Assembly (NCBI GenBank): GCA_907163375.1
Contig: CAJQUW010012520.1
Coordinates: 1 to 64,000, forward strand
Direction of reading: 5' to 3'
Length of the DNA: 64,000 nt
Source: Prostheceraeus crozeri
Lineage: Eukaryota; Platyhelminthes; Polycladida; Euryleptidae
Within the stretch, counting starts at the first letter, position 1. Each line of letters starts with the position of its first letter. The notes beneath the pieces are model-generated. The model searched no databases and was not told the DNA's origin. It was given only the letters and a program-made list of their open reading frames with translations. Shown one piece after another: positions 11,301-23,087 of the stretch. Made by a program: the position numbers and the translations under genes.

Positions 11301-13871
11301 ACAAAAGCTATACCATTTAGCAGTTTGTCAGATTATTTCTAATAAACCGTGAATAATTTAGCTAACTTGCTGCTCAATTTAGTTATATTTAAAATTCTAA
11401 ATTAATTCATGAATGGTCAAAGAAATTTCAAATATTACTTGAATATGATCACTAATTAGATTGAATAACTTTCTCATTACATTAACTTACACGTACAAAA
11501 GTGTGCATAGACACTGCATATGCAGCAATTGCAAGAGCTTTTGCTTAATTCCATCTACTCTACAATCGACGGCAAATAAAAGTTTGATTTTATGGTTTGC
11601 AACTGTTTGTGAGGCTGTCTGTAACAAAGCGCAATCAACTTATTCAGTTTTTATACCTATGAAATCAGTCTTTGAGAGAGTACTTTTGGTGATCCTCTGT
11701 CCCATGTCTGTCCACAACAATAGCTATAAATAGAATTCATGTGAATGGAGTTACTTCCGAAGATAAGTAAAAACGGATATAAGCTAAATTTTTAAGATTA
11801 TTTATCTCAATTTGAGTTTGAAAACACTTCCGAAGTTATTATTATAATGCGAAACCTTGTGAGAGTCGCGGAATCCAATTACCTACGTGCAAATTGATTA
11901 CATTGATTGTGAAAATTTCATTTTCGTAGACGCCAGGGCTTTTGAAGCAAGTCAAGGCTATTTTCCACCTTATGAAAAATGCAATTAAGTGATGTTTGCA
12001 ATCGACCTAATTTTTTTATACTTATAGTACTTAGGTGATTGAATTAAAACTGTAAATTGACTTACAGAACCTCGAACATTCCATGTAAATGACTAGCCGT
12101 CAAATATACAGAATGATGGTAACTGACATTATAAAGGCAACATAACTCTTCGGCGCATAACTCAGGACTTTATTGGAATTTATTTGGTTTCTGCAATAAA
12201 GGTAATCGAATAGGACAATGTATTAGACATCATCGTCAGTTGAACTGTTAAAATAGAAAATTACCTCTCATATCTTTAAAATATTGGCATGTTTTTTATC
12301 TTCGCATGAAAGAGACTCTGCATTGCTTTCTTATATAACTAATCACGAGTATCGGAGATGACGATAAGAAATTTGTTATCGATGTCGGTACTTCTATTCT
12401 TTCCCACCCCTCACTTTTTTGTTGTTCACACCCGCGAGTGTTGCATCGTCAGAGATCTTCTCTTGCTCCTAAGTACAGTCTCACTGCCGTCGCAAAAGCG
12501 TTGAGTGTGTAAAATTCCTCTGGTTTGTAGAAAATTCACTGCACTTGCTTTGCCGTTCACTGTGGCTGCAGTGTAGACAACAATCCCACGAAGTTCATGA
12601 TCACAGCACAGCTGTATCATGTATTCTGATTGAGTATCCAATGGAACAATCCCTCATCCCTTCTCAGTGGTGTTGTGATATCACTCAGTGACGGATCAAG
12701 TCTATTCTAAATCCAATGTGACTCAGTTTGACGAAATTCGATGAATTTGGAAACATTGGAAAATGTGGGGGGGGGTGTTGGAGAATAGATGTATCTCGTT
12801 TTCAGCATTTGTGCTATTATTCAATAGAATGATGCTCCCATCAGATACCGTGCTCCCGATTACTATAGTAGACTGGAATAAGACATTGTAAGTTAATAAT
12901 GGTTATTTTGTGAACTAAGTCATGGTGAAGTCAATCCGTGCGTCACTTTTTTTCATGATCTGTCACCTGTCCCTTGCTGACATCCTATGAATGAGAATGT
13001 GCGTGATATATGTCCCTAAAACCCTATTCTTCACAGATGTGAAACATCAAATCATTACTTTTCGCAAAATCATGTGCAGCAATGAAATTTTTTTGGGGTC
13101 CAAGTTTTTTGTGACGTAATTACTATTACATAATGACGCAAGTGAAGCACCATGTTACATAATCGCATCATTTTATCACTAGAATTTACTATTGTACAGA
13201 AAAGTAATTATATCTTTTCATACTTCATTATGATGATTGTGCAATATAATAATAGTTATAATGACATAATGAAGAACCTTCAAATTGAGTTTTCTCACAT
13301 CGTCGATTTTTTTCAAGGATCTCTAATTCTTTGGTCTCTAATTTTGAAAATCAAACTTCATGTTTTCATTATGTGATTACATCCAGTATCTCCAGCTAAT
13401 CCAATAAACAGATAATTGCTTTTTAATTTATGGTTTCAACTCACTTCGGAGATCGCAGTTGTATTCCTTGATTTGAGTCTCGCAGGAGCAAAAATGATGC
13501 ATGAAACTCTGGATAATTTTAAATTGATCGACTTGACCAAAGTGACGAAATATAAAGCATTCACATATAGAAGGGATCGAACGCACGATGTCTAAGACGT
13601 GGAACTAAATTAACTGATTCGATTTAGTTAAGCCATAAACCAGGGCGATGTATAGCCCACATGGCGAATTCGGAGATGATTATGATGCTTTTAACAAGAA
13701 AAGGTCAAGAAAATCAGCCAAACATTCTACGGGATTTCCAATCACTTGGACGACAGACTTCCAATCACTTCGGAATCGAACGTCCTCAACTAATTCAGTT
13801 GTGCCTGCGGCATCAGATACATTGGCCGAATCAAGAGGTCTCCAGCGCGCGCTTATTCGCGCTAAATTACC
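11301..13871. other. Non-coding DNA, no gene seen
   Basis: AT-rich, no domain-bearing ORF. A short G-run lies near 12,768. The last 40 bases become CpG-rich at the start of the next feature. Confidence 0.45.
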
Positions 13872-14137
13872 AAGTGTGATCGCGAGCGATCGCAGCTATT
13901 TTTACGCTCAAAATTATTGTGATCAAGCGCGAATTATGGCGTGATTCGCACCCGAACAAACACGAATTAACGAGATTCGAGTGAACTTTCACATAAAAAG
14001 GCCACCTTCCAGAGTTAGTCGCATTCATATTTGTAGGCGAACTCGTGCGAATGAAAGCACACCGCTCAACTTTATTATTGCGCTCAATTTCGCGCGCGAT
14101 ACACTGCAAATAACCGCGTTCGCTTGCGATCGCACTT
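13872..14137. mobile_element. CpG-rich inverted-repeat (MITE-like) element
   Basis: The segment starting aagtgtgatcgcgagcgatc at 13,872 matches the reverse complement of 14,108-14,137 (aagtgcgatcgcaagcgaac) with few mismatches, giving arms of at least 30 bp. The interior is rich in gcgatcgc and gcgc palindromes, unlike the AT-rich surroundings. Outer limits are unclear. The right side abuts the start of the giant foldback arm, and cgctcaatt-type motifs occur on both sides of that junction. Confidence 0.5.
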
Positions 14138-14259
14138 AATTAGTTGTGGATTGAGCGCACAATTGAGCGTTTAACCGCGAATTGGCAACCAGTCGAGACT
14201 GTCAGTAGTAATCCCATCCCAGACGCAAGTCCAAAATGTGCAAAGATGAGTCATCCCCC

Positions 14260-15720
14260 CTCTGGCGAGAGGAAGGAAGTGGTCAAGGATGTGATGGGAG
14301 GAATGGGTCCGAGAGGAGAAAACTGGTCCCTACCCCCCTCTGGAAGGAAGGAAGGAGTTTTCCGGTAAGGGATGGGAAGGAAGGTGATAGGAATGTGTGA
14401 GGGATAGAGTGAGAAAAGGGTGGGTGTTGATGGTTTTGGGATGAGAAAAGTTGGAAAACGTCATGAAGGAGGGTTTGGTTGTGAAAACGGAGATCAGATT
14501 TGGAATCTGCGTGAAATTTTGGGTGGGGAAGGAAGGCGGGAGGAGTTTTCCTGAGAGGCAAGGCGTGGAATCTCTGAAAACGTCAGAGTTGGAAAAAGGC
14601 GGGTGTTGGTGGTTTTGGGATGAGGAAAATCGTTTTTCGGGCAGAAGGAGGGTTCGGATGGGAAAACAGAGGCCAGATTCGGAATCTACGTGAAATTTTG
14701 GGTTAGGAAGGATGTTTCCAGCGAAATCGGAGAGAAAAAGTTTTGAGGACGTCCCCCCCCTCCTGTCAGACTTCCAACTTTGGTGGTAGAGATCGTAGAA
14801 AGTCTTATGGTCGCTCATTTGAAAGCTAAGAATGAGAAAAATGGAAAAAAATGGAAAGCTCAGTTTGGTTCTATTTTCCTGGGTTTAGGGATGAAAATGG
14901 CAGGAAAACGTCAGAGTTGGAAAAGTCAGGTTTCGGATGTTTTGGGATGAGAAAAGTCGTTTTTCGTCATGAAGGAGACCTCGGATGGGAAAACGGAGTG
15001 CAAATTCGGAAGTTTTGGCCAATGTTGGGTCTAGGAACTTCTTCCCACCTCAATCGGAGAGAAAAAGTTCTGACCCCCCTCCCCCTCGGCAGCGATCTTC
15101 CAACTTTGGTGGTAGAGATCGTAGAAAGTCGTGCAATAGCTCATTTGAAAGCTAAGAATGAGAAAAATGCAGTGGAAAGCTCAGTTTGGCTCTATTTTCC
15201 TGGGTTTAGGAAGGAAAATGGTAGGAAAACGTCAGAGTTGGAAAAGTCAGGTTTCGGATGTTTTGGGATGAGAAAAGTCGTTTTTCGACATGAAGGAGTG
15301 CTCGGATGGGAAAACGGAGTGCAAATTCGGAAGTTTTGGTCAATGTTGGGTCTAGGAACTTCTTCCCAACTCAATCGGAGAGAAAAAGTTCTGACCCCCC
15401 CCTCGGCAGCGATCTTCCAACTTTGGTGGTAGAGATCGTAGAAAGTCGTGCAATAGCTCATTTGAAAGCTAAGAGTGAGAAAAATTCAGTGGAAGACACG
15501 GCTTGTTCCTATCTGCCTTCGTATAGAGGTGAGACGTAATTGAAAATTTGGGACATTGGCGAAAAAACGACAGAGTTAGAATTTTTACGAAAACGGCTCT
15601 AGCGGGTGAACCAAGCCTCGGACGGGAAAACAGAGACCAGATTTGGAATCAGCGTGCCATTCTGCATCTAGAGGGTGAGTTTCAAGTCAATCGGAGAGAA
15701 AAAGTTGAAAAGTTGGATCT
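14260..15720 (+). repeat. About 320-bp purine-rich tandem repeats in left arm
   Basis: The anchor cttccaactttggtggtag occurs at 14,771, 15,097 and 15,414 (spacings 326 and 317). Other recurring blocks are atttgaaagctaagaatgag and tcaatcggagagaaaaagtt, and diverged units continue to about 16,060. The plus strand is strongly G+A-rich. ORFs run through the repeats (for example 14,851-15,432), but the repeat unit explains them and I do not call a protein. Confidence 0.8.
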
Positions 15721-16134
15721 CCAAATGAGATTTTTTTCCTGAAAGTGTTAAATTGTGGCCACCATTGGCGCTCAATAGCGGAGGATTGGAAGTGAATGAA
15801 GAGCTCGGGTTTCTTTTAGGGGCAAGACGGCACTTTGTTCTCTAGGATCGACTCTTTTCAGATCTGTGGAGGGCTTCGTTTTCAAATGAGAGCCTGTTGA
15901 AAATCGAGTTTTTGCGCATTTTTCAAGATTTTGGAACTTTTTGAAAAAACGACCGAGTTTTTTCAGCTCGGCTCCTGGTCATCGTAGAGAGTCGACGGAT
16001 GTCTTAAATGAAAGGGGAGAGCGAGAAAACATGGCACTCAAAATTTGAAGTCAATCGGAGCAGTAAAACCGGAGATAGACGGGTTTAAGGTTTTTGGATG
16101 ACGGATATTACGTCATCAGCTGATCGCCACAAAC

Positions 16135-16142
16135 TATATAAG
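16135..16142 (+). promoter_or_regulatory. Candidate TATA promoter, left arm
   Basis: TATATAAG sits in a short non-repeated part of the arm, followed about 30 bp downstream by an initiator-like tcagttct. The same sequence is conserved at 52,139-52,146 on the minus strand. No ORF follows directly, so the transcript is unknown. Confidence 0.35.
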
Positions 16143-17056
16143 TGGAAACTCTGCTTGTGGAAATCAGTTCTCCTCCCGACTTGGTTGGGGTAGGTGAACT
16201 CCGGAGCTCTGATGATAGCATTGGAAATCTGAAGAACCGGATTTCTCTAAGAAACCGACTTAGAAAATTTCATTGCTGATATCAGCTAAGGCGTCAGACC
16301 TAGAGGTTCGCCAGGAGATGGCCTTCGTCTCCAGGCCATAAAAGACTCCAAAACTTTAAAGGCTTGTAACTTTGCTTCTACAAGTCCGTTTGACTTGATT
16401 CAAAAAAGGTTCGGTCGCTATTGACCTGCCCTAAGTGATAGACTACTTATAAAATTTCATAAGTAGTGCTAAAAAGTTGAAAATTTAAATTCACTTGTTT
16501 TGGAGGTTTTCTGGATTTTTCGACCCTGCTGAAGTCAACGAAAGGATTTTTAATGATGTCTGAGCCAGTCTTCTCATGTCTTACCATGATACAAGCGAGC
16601 AAGACACGGAGAGTTTTGCTGTAATATTCCACTGACAGGGTGTTCCTTCGGGACGGCGGATGATGCCGTAGTGATAAGTGTGGCAAGGGAGTGTGTCATA
16701 TTTTAGACCGAAACCGCTGTGGCGACCCATGTTGGGCATTTGACACAGTTCTCAACGTAGCACTTTGAACGCCAATCAGTTGAGTCTTAGCTATCTTGTC
16801 ATGGGTGGCATCTAAACATCTCCGTTGCAAAACGCTTGTGAATCACGGCTTGCTATCCCTCTCTTCGGCTTGCTATCAAGCTGATCAAAGCAACGACTTG
16901 TTTCCTCTTACCAACTCCACCGGTTTTCATGTCTGACTATCAAGTCATGGACGGTGCAAGTCACGGAAATTTTCGGTGTCATACTTCCTGTTGGTGGGCG
17001 TTCTTTCGAGACAGCGGTGAAGTCCGTACCGATGAGTACTGCACGGGACGTGTGCA

Positions 17057-17062
17057 ATGGTA
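17057..17062 (+). other. Polinton target-site duplication, left copy
   Basis: ATGGTA directly precedes the terminal AG of the Polinton. The right copy at 38,374-38,379 reads GTGGTA (one mismatch). The uninterrupted right foldback arm has a single ATGGTA (reverse complement at 51,238). Confidence 0.9.
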
Positions 17063-17550
17063 AGTAATGTATATATGACCGGTCCAGGACAAGCAAAAAA
17101 ATGAAAAAAATTACCCCAAAAATGCAAAAAAAATGAATGTATGACCGATTCAGGACAACTAAAGAGAAAGAAATGAATATATGACCGTTCTAGGACAACC
17201 AAAAAATAAAAAAAATAAAGTACCAAAAAATAGAGTTTTATAAATAAAAATAATTTTAGGGATAAAATCAAAAAACAGTTTTAAGCTCGTTGGGATGTTT
17301 TCATATACTGAAAAGAGGTTTCAAAATTTTACGTAATCTCAAAATTTCACGTTGTCCAAAAATTTACGTAGTCTTTTCACATAGACCAAACAATATCAAA
17401 AATTTCAAAATATTTATTAAAAAATGGAAACCTCAAAAATGGAAGAACCCTCGAGAATATATCCTTCGTTATCTCAATTAAAAACAAGTGAAATGGATAA
17501 TAAAAAGCACAAATACAGAGTTAGGTATTTGAAAGATAAGGAATCTCAGT
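17063..17550 (+). repeat. Polinton terminal inverted repeat, left
   Basis: Matches the reverse complement of about 37,985-38,373. The end motif atgaccggtccaggacaa (17,075) is repeated in variant form at 17,141 and 17,181. The right terminal repeat has only one copy. The inner part includes the start of the membrane-protein gene at 17,424. Confidence 0.9.
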
Positions 17551-18058
17551 TATTATTAAGATTAGAACATTATGATAAATTAAGAAAGAGATGGTCTAAA
17601 GTTAAGCATGTAACACAAGGAATTTGAATCTTTATAACAGTAAGTTTAGGGGTATTCACAATTATAATAACTTCGGATGTTTTAGTAATTCCAGTAGTTG
17701 CTACAGCTCTAACAGGTACGGGTGTTTTTGCAACTTCACTTGTTACAATGTTAGATAAATCTTTAATTACTAAGAAACGAAAATCATTAAAAAATAAACA
17801 TTCTCACGTTAAATAAGTTTATGATAAACTGCATTATTACTTTCAAAGAGTATGTGATGATAATGTTATTACGTTAGATGAGATTGAAAAATTTGATCAA
17901 ATAGCTAATGAAGTAAATCACATATCTTTTCAATTACAGTCAGAAAAGTTCATGACAAGAATAAACAGGTTGGTAAAATTTCTAATGAAGAAAATGATAA
18001 AACTTTTTTAGAAGAACTAAAAGCTTTATTAAGCAAAACTTTATTAAACAAAACTTAA
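17424..18058 (+). pseudogene. Polinton coiled-coil membrane protein, broken
   Basis: One frame runs from ATG 17,424 (preceded by TTATTAAAAA) to a TAG at 18,009, broken by TGA at 17,625 and TAA at 17,814, and the likely C-terminus continues to 18,058 in another frame. The encoded pieces show a charged N-terminal helix (about 65 residues), a long hydrophobic Gly/Ala/Val segment of one or two membrane helices (17,630-17,750), a Lys-rich stretch and a charged C-terminal helix. Proteins of this design accompany many Polintons; their role is unknown to me. The first about 130 bp lie within the terminal repeat and recur at the right end of the element (38,103, minus). Confidence 0.65.
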
Positions 18059-18139
18059 ACTAAAAGATGTCAGACGACAAAGCAATAAAAAAATAATTTG
18101 TTCAGTAAAATGTTTTTGTTGTATTCTAATGTTACCACA

Positions 18140-18370
18140 AAAGAAGAAGACCGGACGATCATATAACCCAAACAGCACTGCACCAACCGATATCTGGCAG
18201 ACGAAGAAGAGGTCGTCCACCCCTATCATGGAAAAGGGTCATAGAGAAAGATCTGGAGAGAAAATGCATAACCCATAATCTGGCCCTCGATCGAGTAAAA
18301 TGGAAGAGGACGATACGGCCCACCCTGGAGGAATTTGGGATTGGTGGCCGGTAAAGGTGAGCAAAGGTGA
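18140..18370 (+). pseudogene. LINE C-terminal fragment inserted in Polinton
   Basis: The frame here encodes RRRRGRPPLSWKRVIEKDLE, a motif style seen at the very C-terminus of many non-LTR retrotransposon ORFs, ending in a GC-richer segment unlike the AT-rich Polinton. A short tandem aaaggtgagc (18,353-18,372) may be the retroposon tail. It separates the membrane-protein gene from the end of the polymerase gene. Confidence 0.55.
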
Positions 18371-18407
18371 GCAATCTTTAGAAATTTAAAAATTAGAAAA
18401 TTTAAAA

Positions 18408-21400
18408 GGTAAAGTAGTTATTCCATCAGGTAAAATTTTTCTTTTGTCATCAAATGGATCTAATGCTAATTTATGTTCATCTTTTAAATAAATTTTATGT
18501 TTCTTTGAATTAAGTCTATAATTACATGCTGTTTATATTTCATTATTAAATAATGCATTCTTATAATCTTGAAATGTTATTTGGTTAGCCACTGATGCCT
18601 TTGAAATTCCTTTTAATGTTTTAGATGTTTTTGAATTTGTGTTAGACTTTGTATTAAAGCAATAACATTTCGCTTTTAAAAATACAGCCTATATTATGTA
18701 CGCTTCATTTCCTTCTAGTCCATCTTTTACTTTACATAAATCAGAAGGATGAATGATATCATTTATTTTATTAATTTCTTCATCAAGTGAAGAATTATAC
18801 GGTATTGTTAATTCTAAGAAAACGCTATCAGTATCTGTAAAGTGTAATTGATAGTTTTCGCCATAAGCAGGTGCTAAATGATCATATATAAATCTATACA
18901 TAAATAGTTTAGCTAATTCTAATACATGTATAGTGAATCCTATAAAATTAAACTTATCATGTTTTACAATGTTTCGTCTTAGATGCACAACACATAGTTC
19001 ATCACTAAATCTAGTAGATCTTTTATATGTAGGTTTCCTTGTTAAATTTTGAAACCTATCTCTATCATAAACTATTTCAATATTTTGTCTATTACGCACA
19101 TTTTCTAAAGTCTTACCATAAAATGCATTATTCATTAATTTGAAGAACACGTTTCCAAAATCATCTCTTTTTCTTTTAGCTATTTTACGCTTTTCAATAT
19201 TGAACTCTATATAATCTTTTAATCACCTAGATTTTCTATACACTAGTTTCCGGTGAATGCTAAAAAGAATCATTCCATGATCTAAATACCAATTTGGCAT
19301 TGTTCCTTCAACAACATACTTTCCTTTATTACTTTGTGTTAACATGAGTTTCTTTGTTGGTCTGTATTTTTTAGGCATTAAAGATTTTTGATAATCTGAA
19401 AAATCTTCTATATTAGGTATTTTGTTTTCGGGACAGAAAGGATAATATTTTGTTGCACCTTTTATATAATCAGGGTATGCTAAATCAACTTCATATATAT
19501 AACCATAATTATTTTCACCATCTAATGTAGGTTCGTATTCAAGAATGGTACTCCATTCCATTTCACCTGTTGGTAATTCTTGTATCATGCAAGAAGAATA
19601 TAAGCTATTAAAATCATAATATAACAAATAGTTTTCTCGCATGAATTCATCAACTGCTGCTTGACTCTCTTCATTTGATATAAGTCCTTCTATATTTTGA
19701 TTAAACAATTTTATAAATTGATCTTTTTCTTCTGGATTTAAAATTTTTAAAAAACCGTAGTCATCAGGATTTACTTTCTTATTATAACATTTAACATATC
19801 TATTACCTAGAACAGATGAAACACCACCTCTAATTCCAGATTCCAAAAATAATAATTTATCATAAGAACTTTCTTTAAAATATTTAAGTTTAACATTTGT
19901 ATGTTTTAATCCTGCCAACCATGTTAAACCTGGTGTACTATATGTATAACATGGATCCATTCCATAATATTCTATGCACATATCACGAAAGTTTTCAAAA
20001 AGATCAGCAAGGATTAACACATCTATCTGAAGATGTTTCATTGTATAATCATACATTGTTCTACAATTTAACTCCTCCCAATTTTTTTCAGCTTCTGCAT
20101 AATCTTCTTCAGATAGTTGTGATTGTTTTAATGTTGATTTAAATTTATCGCGTGAAGAAAGTTGATGTTCTTGCATTATTTCATTTATTCTATCTATATC
20201 TCCAGTTAAATATTCGTAGGGAAAAATACCTTTTAAAGGTTTTAAATTATATTTATTTAATATTTTACATTGTTCAGGTTTCAAAGTTTTTCCCATGAAC
20301 TCTAATGAATAAGGATTAAAAAATCTAAATGCATCTAATATTCTAATACAACCAAATTGCATTGAAAAATATTCTTCTTCTGTTTTACATAATACGTTTA
20401 TTCTTAGTTGTTGTAATTTTTCAGATGAGAATACATCTTTTATTATTAAATGGAAATCATATTTAGAACCATTGTAGAAATATAAAGCTACAAAGTTATA
20501 TCTGAATTTATTAGCATTAAGATTACAAGAATTATGTGCTGCACCTCTATATAATCCATTTAGATGATCATGATCTTTTACTTTGTCGGCAGAGCCGTCG
20601 TTTCGCTTATAAGTTGTAAATTCTTTTCCACAGTAATAACAATTTTTTCATTATCAAATTGTACTAATTGATCATACGTTAATGGAAGCATTGGTTTATT
20701 TGTTTTAAGCAATTGTGAAAAATATTTTTGTAATTCTTCTATTTTCTTTGTAAACATTTCTGAACTATCTTCACCATAGTATTGATAATATTCTGATTTA
20801 AATAATTCAGGATAATTTGAATGAATGTACATTCCCCAACATAATGGTTTTTGTTGAAGCAAATGCTTACCAGAACTTTGTGTCATGTTAACATTATATG
20901 CTTCAAAATCACAATATATAATAAAGGGTACTTTTTTTGTAATACCATTTGTTATATACTAAATAATCTTCTTTAGTAAAAGTATTATTAACCGCTTCAT
21001 TTTGTTGACAATTCTCCAAATGTCTATTCATTTCTTCTTTAGTTCTAAAGCTCGTCATACATTGGAGACAGGGAAAATTAGCATTATCTGAAGTTTTTGT
21101 AAATATAGAAATATCTTTACACAATATGTAATGACCTTGATAATATAGTATATTCGCTTGTGCTGGTTGCATTAACTGCTGCTTCAACATTTTTGACTTT
21201 TGTTGATATTCCTGTTGTAATATTTCTAACTGTTCTAGATATTTTTTTAGAAATTGCTCTTCATAATGTTTTCGACATTGTTCTTCATATTGTTCATGAT
21301 ATTCCTTACGTAGCATATTTATACCCATATGATATTCTTGTAGACTTTTTTGTTTACAATATTCTTTATATTGTTGCAGATTTTTTGGATGGCATTATAG

Positions 21401-22886
21401 TTCATTGAATTGAGAATTACATTGTTGGTAGACTATGTAATAATTTTAAATATTCTTCATCTTCAAGATTCCTTTTGTCTTCAATATATTTGTGAAATAA
21501 TATAGTTTCTTCTTGTTGACATTCTTGTAGATATTGATTATGTAACATTTCTAACTCTTGTTGATATTCTTGTTGATATTGTTTTTTATATAGTTGCGGT
21601 AACATCTCTAACTTATGTCTATATTCTGATGATAGAGATGAATATTCTGTTTCATACTTATAGGGAAATCCACGTCCTTTATAATTATCATGATTAATCA
21701 TTATTGGTGATAATGTTTTTATAATTTCATATTTTTCAGTACATATTACATTTTCTTTGTAAATAATATTATGATGCATGTAATTTCCTCTTTCATTGTA
21801 TACTATTTTTGTTTGGCATAAATTTTTGTTATTCAAATAAAATTCTTTTAAGTTGTTATAAACAATGTTATTAACTTCAATATCTCCGGGATGTAAGGGA
21901 GCAACATCACCAATAGAAACATACTTCACATTTAATACAAAAACATTTACTTCTATTAAATTTTTATTCTTTTTATGAAACTTCATTAATTTATTATAAT
22001 TATATGGACCTTCATCTAAGTCATCAGAGAGATCAAGTTCATTTATATATTCTTCTTTATCATAATGACTTAGTCTTTCTTTGTGATATTTTGCAGGATG
22101 TAAATTTGCTATAACACTCCACAGAAAACAATATTCATCTTCATTCTGTACGTTGATCATTTGTGGAGAGCTGAAAGGAAGGAGTATGTAACTACCACCA
22201 GTATCATTTTTATATTTGTCAATTACTAAATTCTTAGATAGTATTGCAATAAATCTCCAACCAGATTCACGCAACTGAGCTTCAGTTATAGCATCTTTTA
22301 ATTTATTTATCATTGTTTCAAATATGGGTTGTATATCATTTACATTATGAATTTCTTGTGTCTGTGTAAAATGTTCTTGTATTATTTCTTCAGTCATTCC
22401 ATCGGATCCAGTTTTTATATAAAGTACTTCTACATTCATATAACATTTGAAAGATTTCTTAAATATATTATAGAAGCTTGTTAATACATCATAAAAAGTT
22501 TCATCGTTTTCATTATGTTCAACAGACTCATCAAATAAATATTTTATATCTGTTACAGCTTCGTCGGTTTTGGCAGTTTCATTGAATAAATATCTTTTAT
22601 CTGTTTCGGGCGAAGTACTAGAACCTTCGATTTCTCCAAAAAAATCTTCACTATTAAAAACTTTTTTATATTCCGAATGTGAATAATCATCAAATATTTT
22701 TTTAACTTTTATATCAGTAGGTAATGTTTCTAGATAGTTTTTGTAATTATTTAATTTTAATATATCTCCTTCATCAGCTCGATCTACATTTTGTAAATGC
22801 ATTTTACTTTTTAAATGAGATTGATAACTTCTTTTTGTTTGTAGCTGTCTTTTACATAAGACACAATAGAACTTGGTATTTTCCAT
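18408..22886 (-). pseudogene. POLB: Protein-primed family B DNA polymerase, broken
   Basis: Replicates the linear element from its termini. Read on the minus strand from ATG 22,886, the pieces show an N-terminal C2H2-like finger (FYCVLC...H), a CFLWSVIANLHPA region (about 22,130), a Gln/Tyr/Glu-rich helical expansion (21,180-21,660), a second finger (CLQC...H...C, about 21,030), an exonuclease motif YNGSKYDFHLI (about 20,460) and the Exo III-like YTMKHLQIDV (about 20,040). The palm follows with motif A YYDFNSLYSS (about 19,610), motif B KLMNNAFYGKT (about 19,130) and motif C DTDS (about 18,830). Breaks: stops near 21,417 and 20,909, a frameshift at about 20,580 beside a GC-rich palindrome, an in-frame TGA at 19,223-19,225 and further stops in the C-terminal 280 bp. 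All palm motif residues survive in the pieces. The gene ends close to the inserted LINE fragment. Confidence 0.9.
20578..20606. repeat. GC-rich palindromic insert at polymerase break
   Basis: gtcggcagagccgtc forms a short hairpin with a GC content far above the surrounding gene. The polymerase reading frame changes exactly here. A similar GC-rich double palindrome lies at 29,735-29,763. Confidence 0.55.
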
Positions 22887-22973
22887 TATTTGATTTTTTA
22901 AAGAAAAAATTCTGTTTTAATTTTAGGTATAGACATTCTAATATCAAATGATGACGCGTGGAAATGATAATTT

Positions 22974-23065
22974 TTTTATTACATCTAAAAATTTCATTAC
23001 ATATGAAAATTTCAATACATATGAAAATTTTATTACATCTAAAAATTTATTACATCTAAAAATTT
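22974..23065. repeat. 18-bp tandem repeats between polymerase and next gene
   Basis: About five copies of attacatctaaaaatttc-type units (variants with attacatatgaaaatttc) fill the gap upstream of the polymerase start and beyond the end of the next minus-strand gene. Confidence 0.8.
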
Positions 23066-23087
23066 ATGAACCTTGTAATTAGTTTCT

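Larger units (their letters stand above)
14161..17062 (+). repeat. Foldback left arm, outer part
   Basis: Inverted counterpart of about 51,238-54,348. Contains the purine-rich 320-bp tandem repeats and the TATA candidate promoter. It ends at the Polinton target duplication. Confidence 0.85.

Noticed and set aside
11461-11733. 90-codon ORF
   Set aside because: Non-ATG start and no recognisable content.
12426-12641. 71-codon minus-strand ORF
   Set aside because: No family resemblance, splice signals or neighbouring exons.
22974-23065. Possible CRISPR-like array
   Set aside because: Units are contiguous with no unique spacers, and the context is an animal genome.
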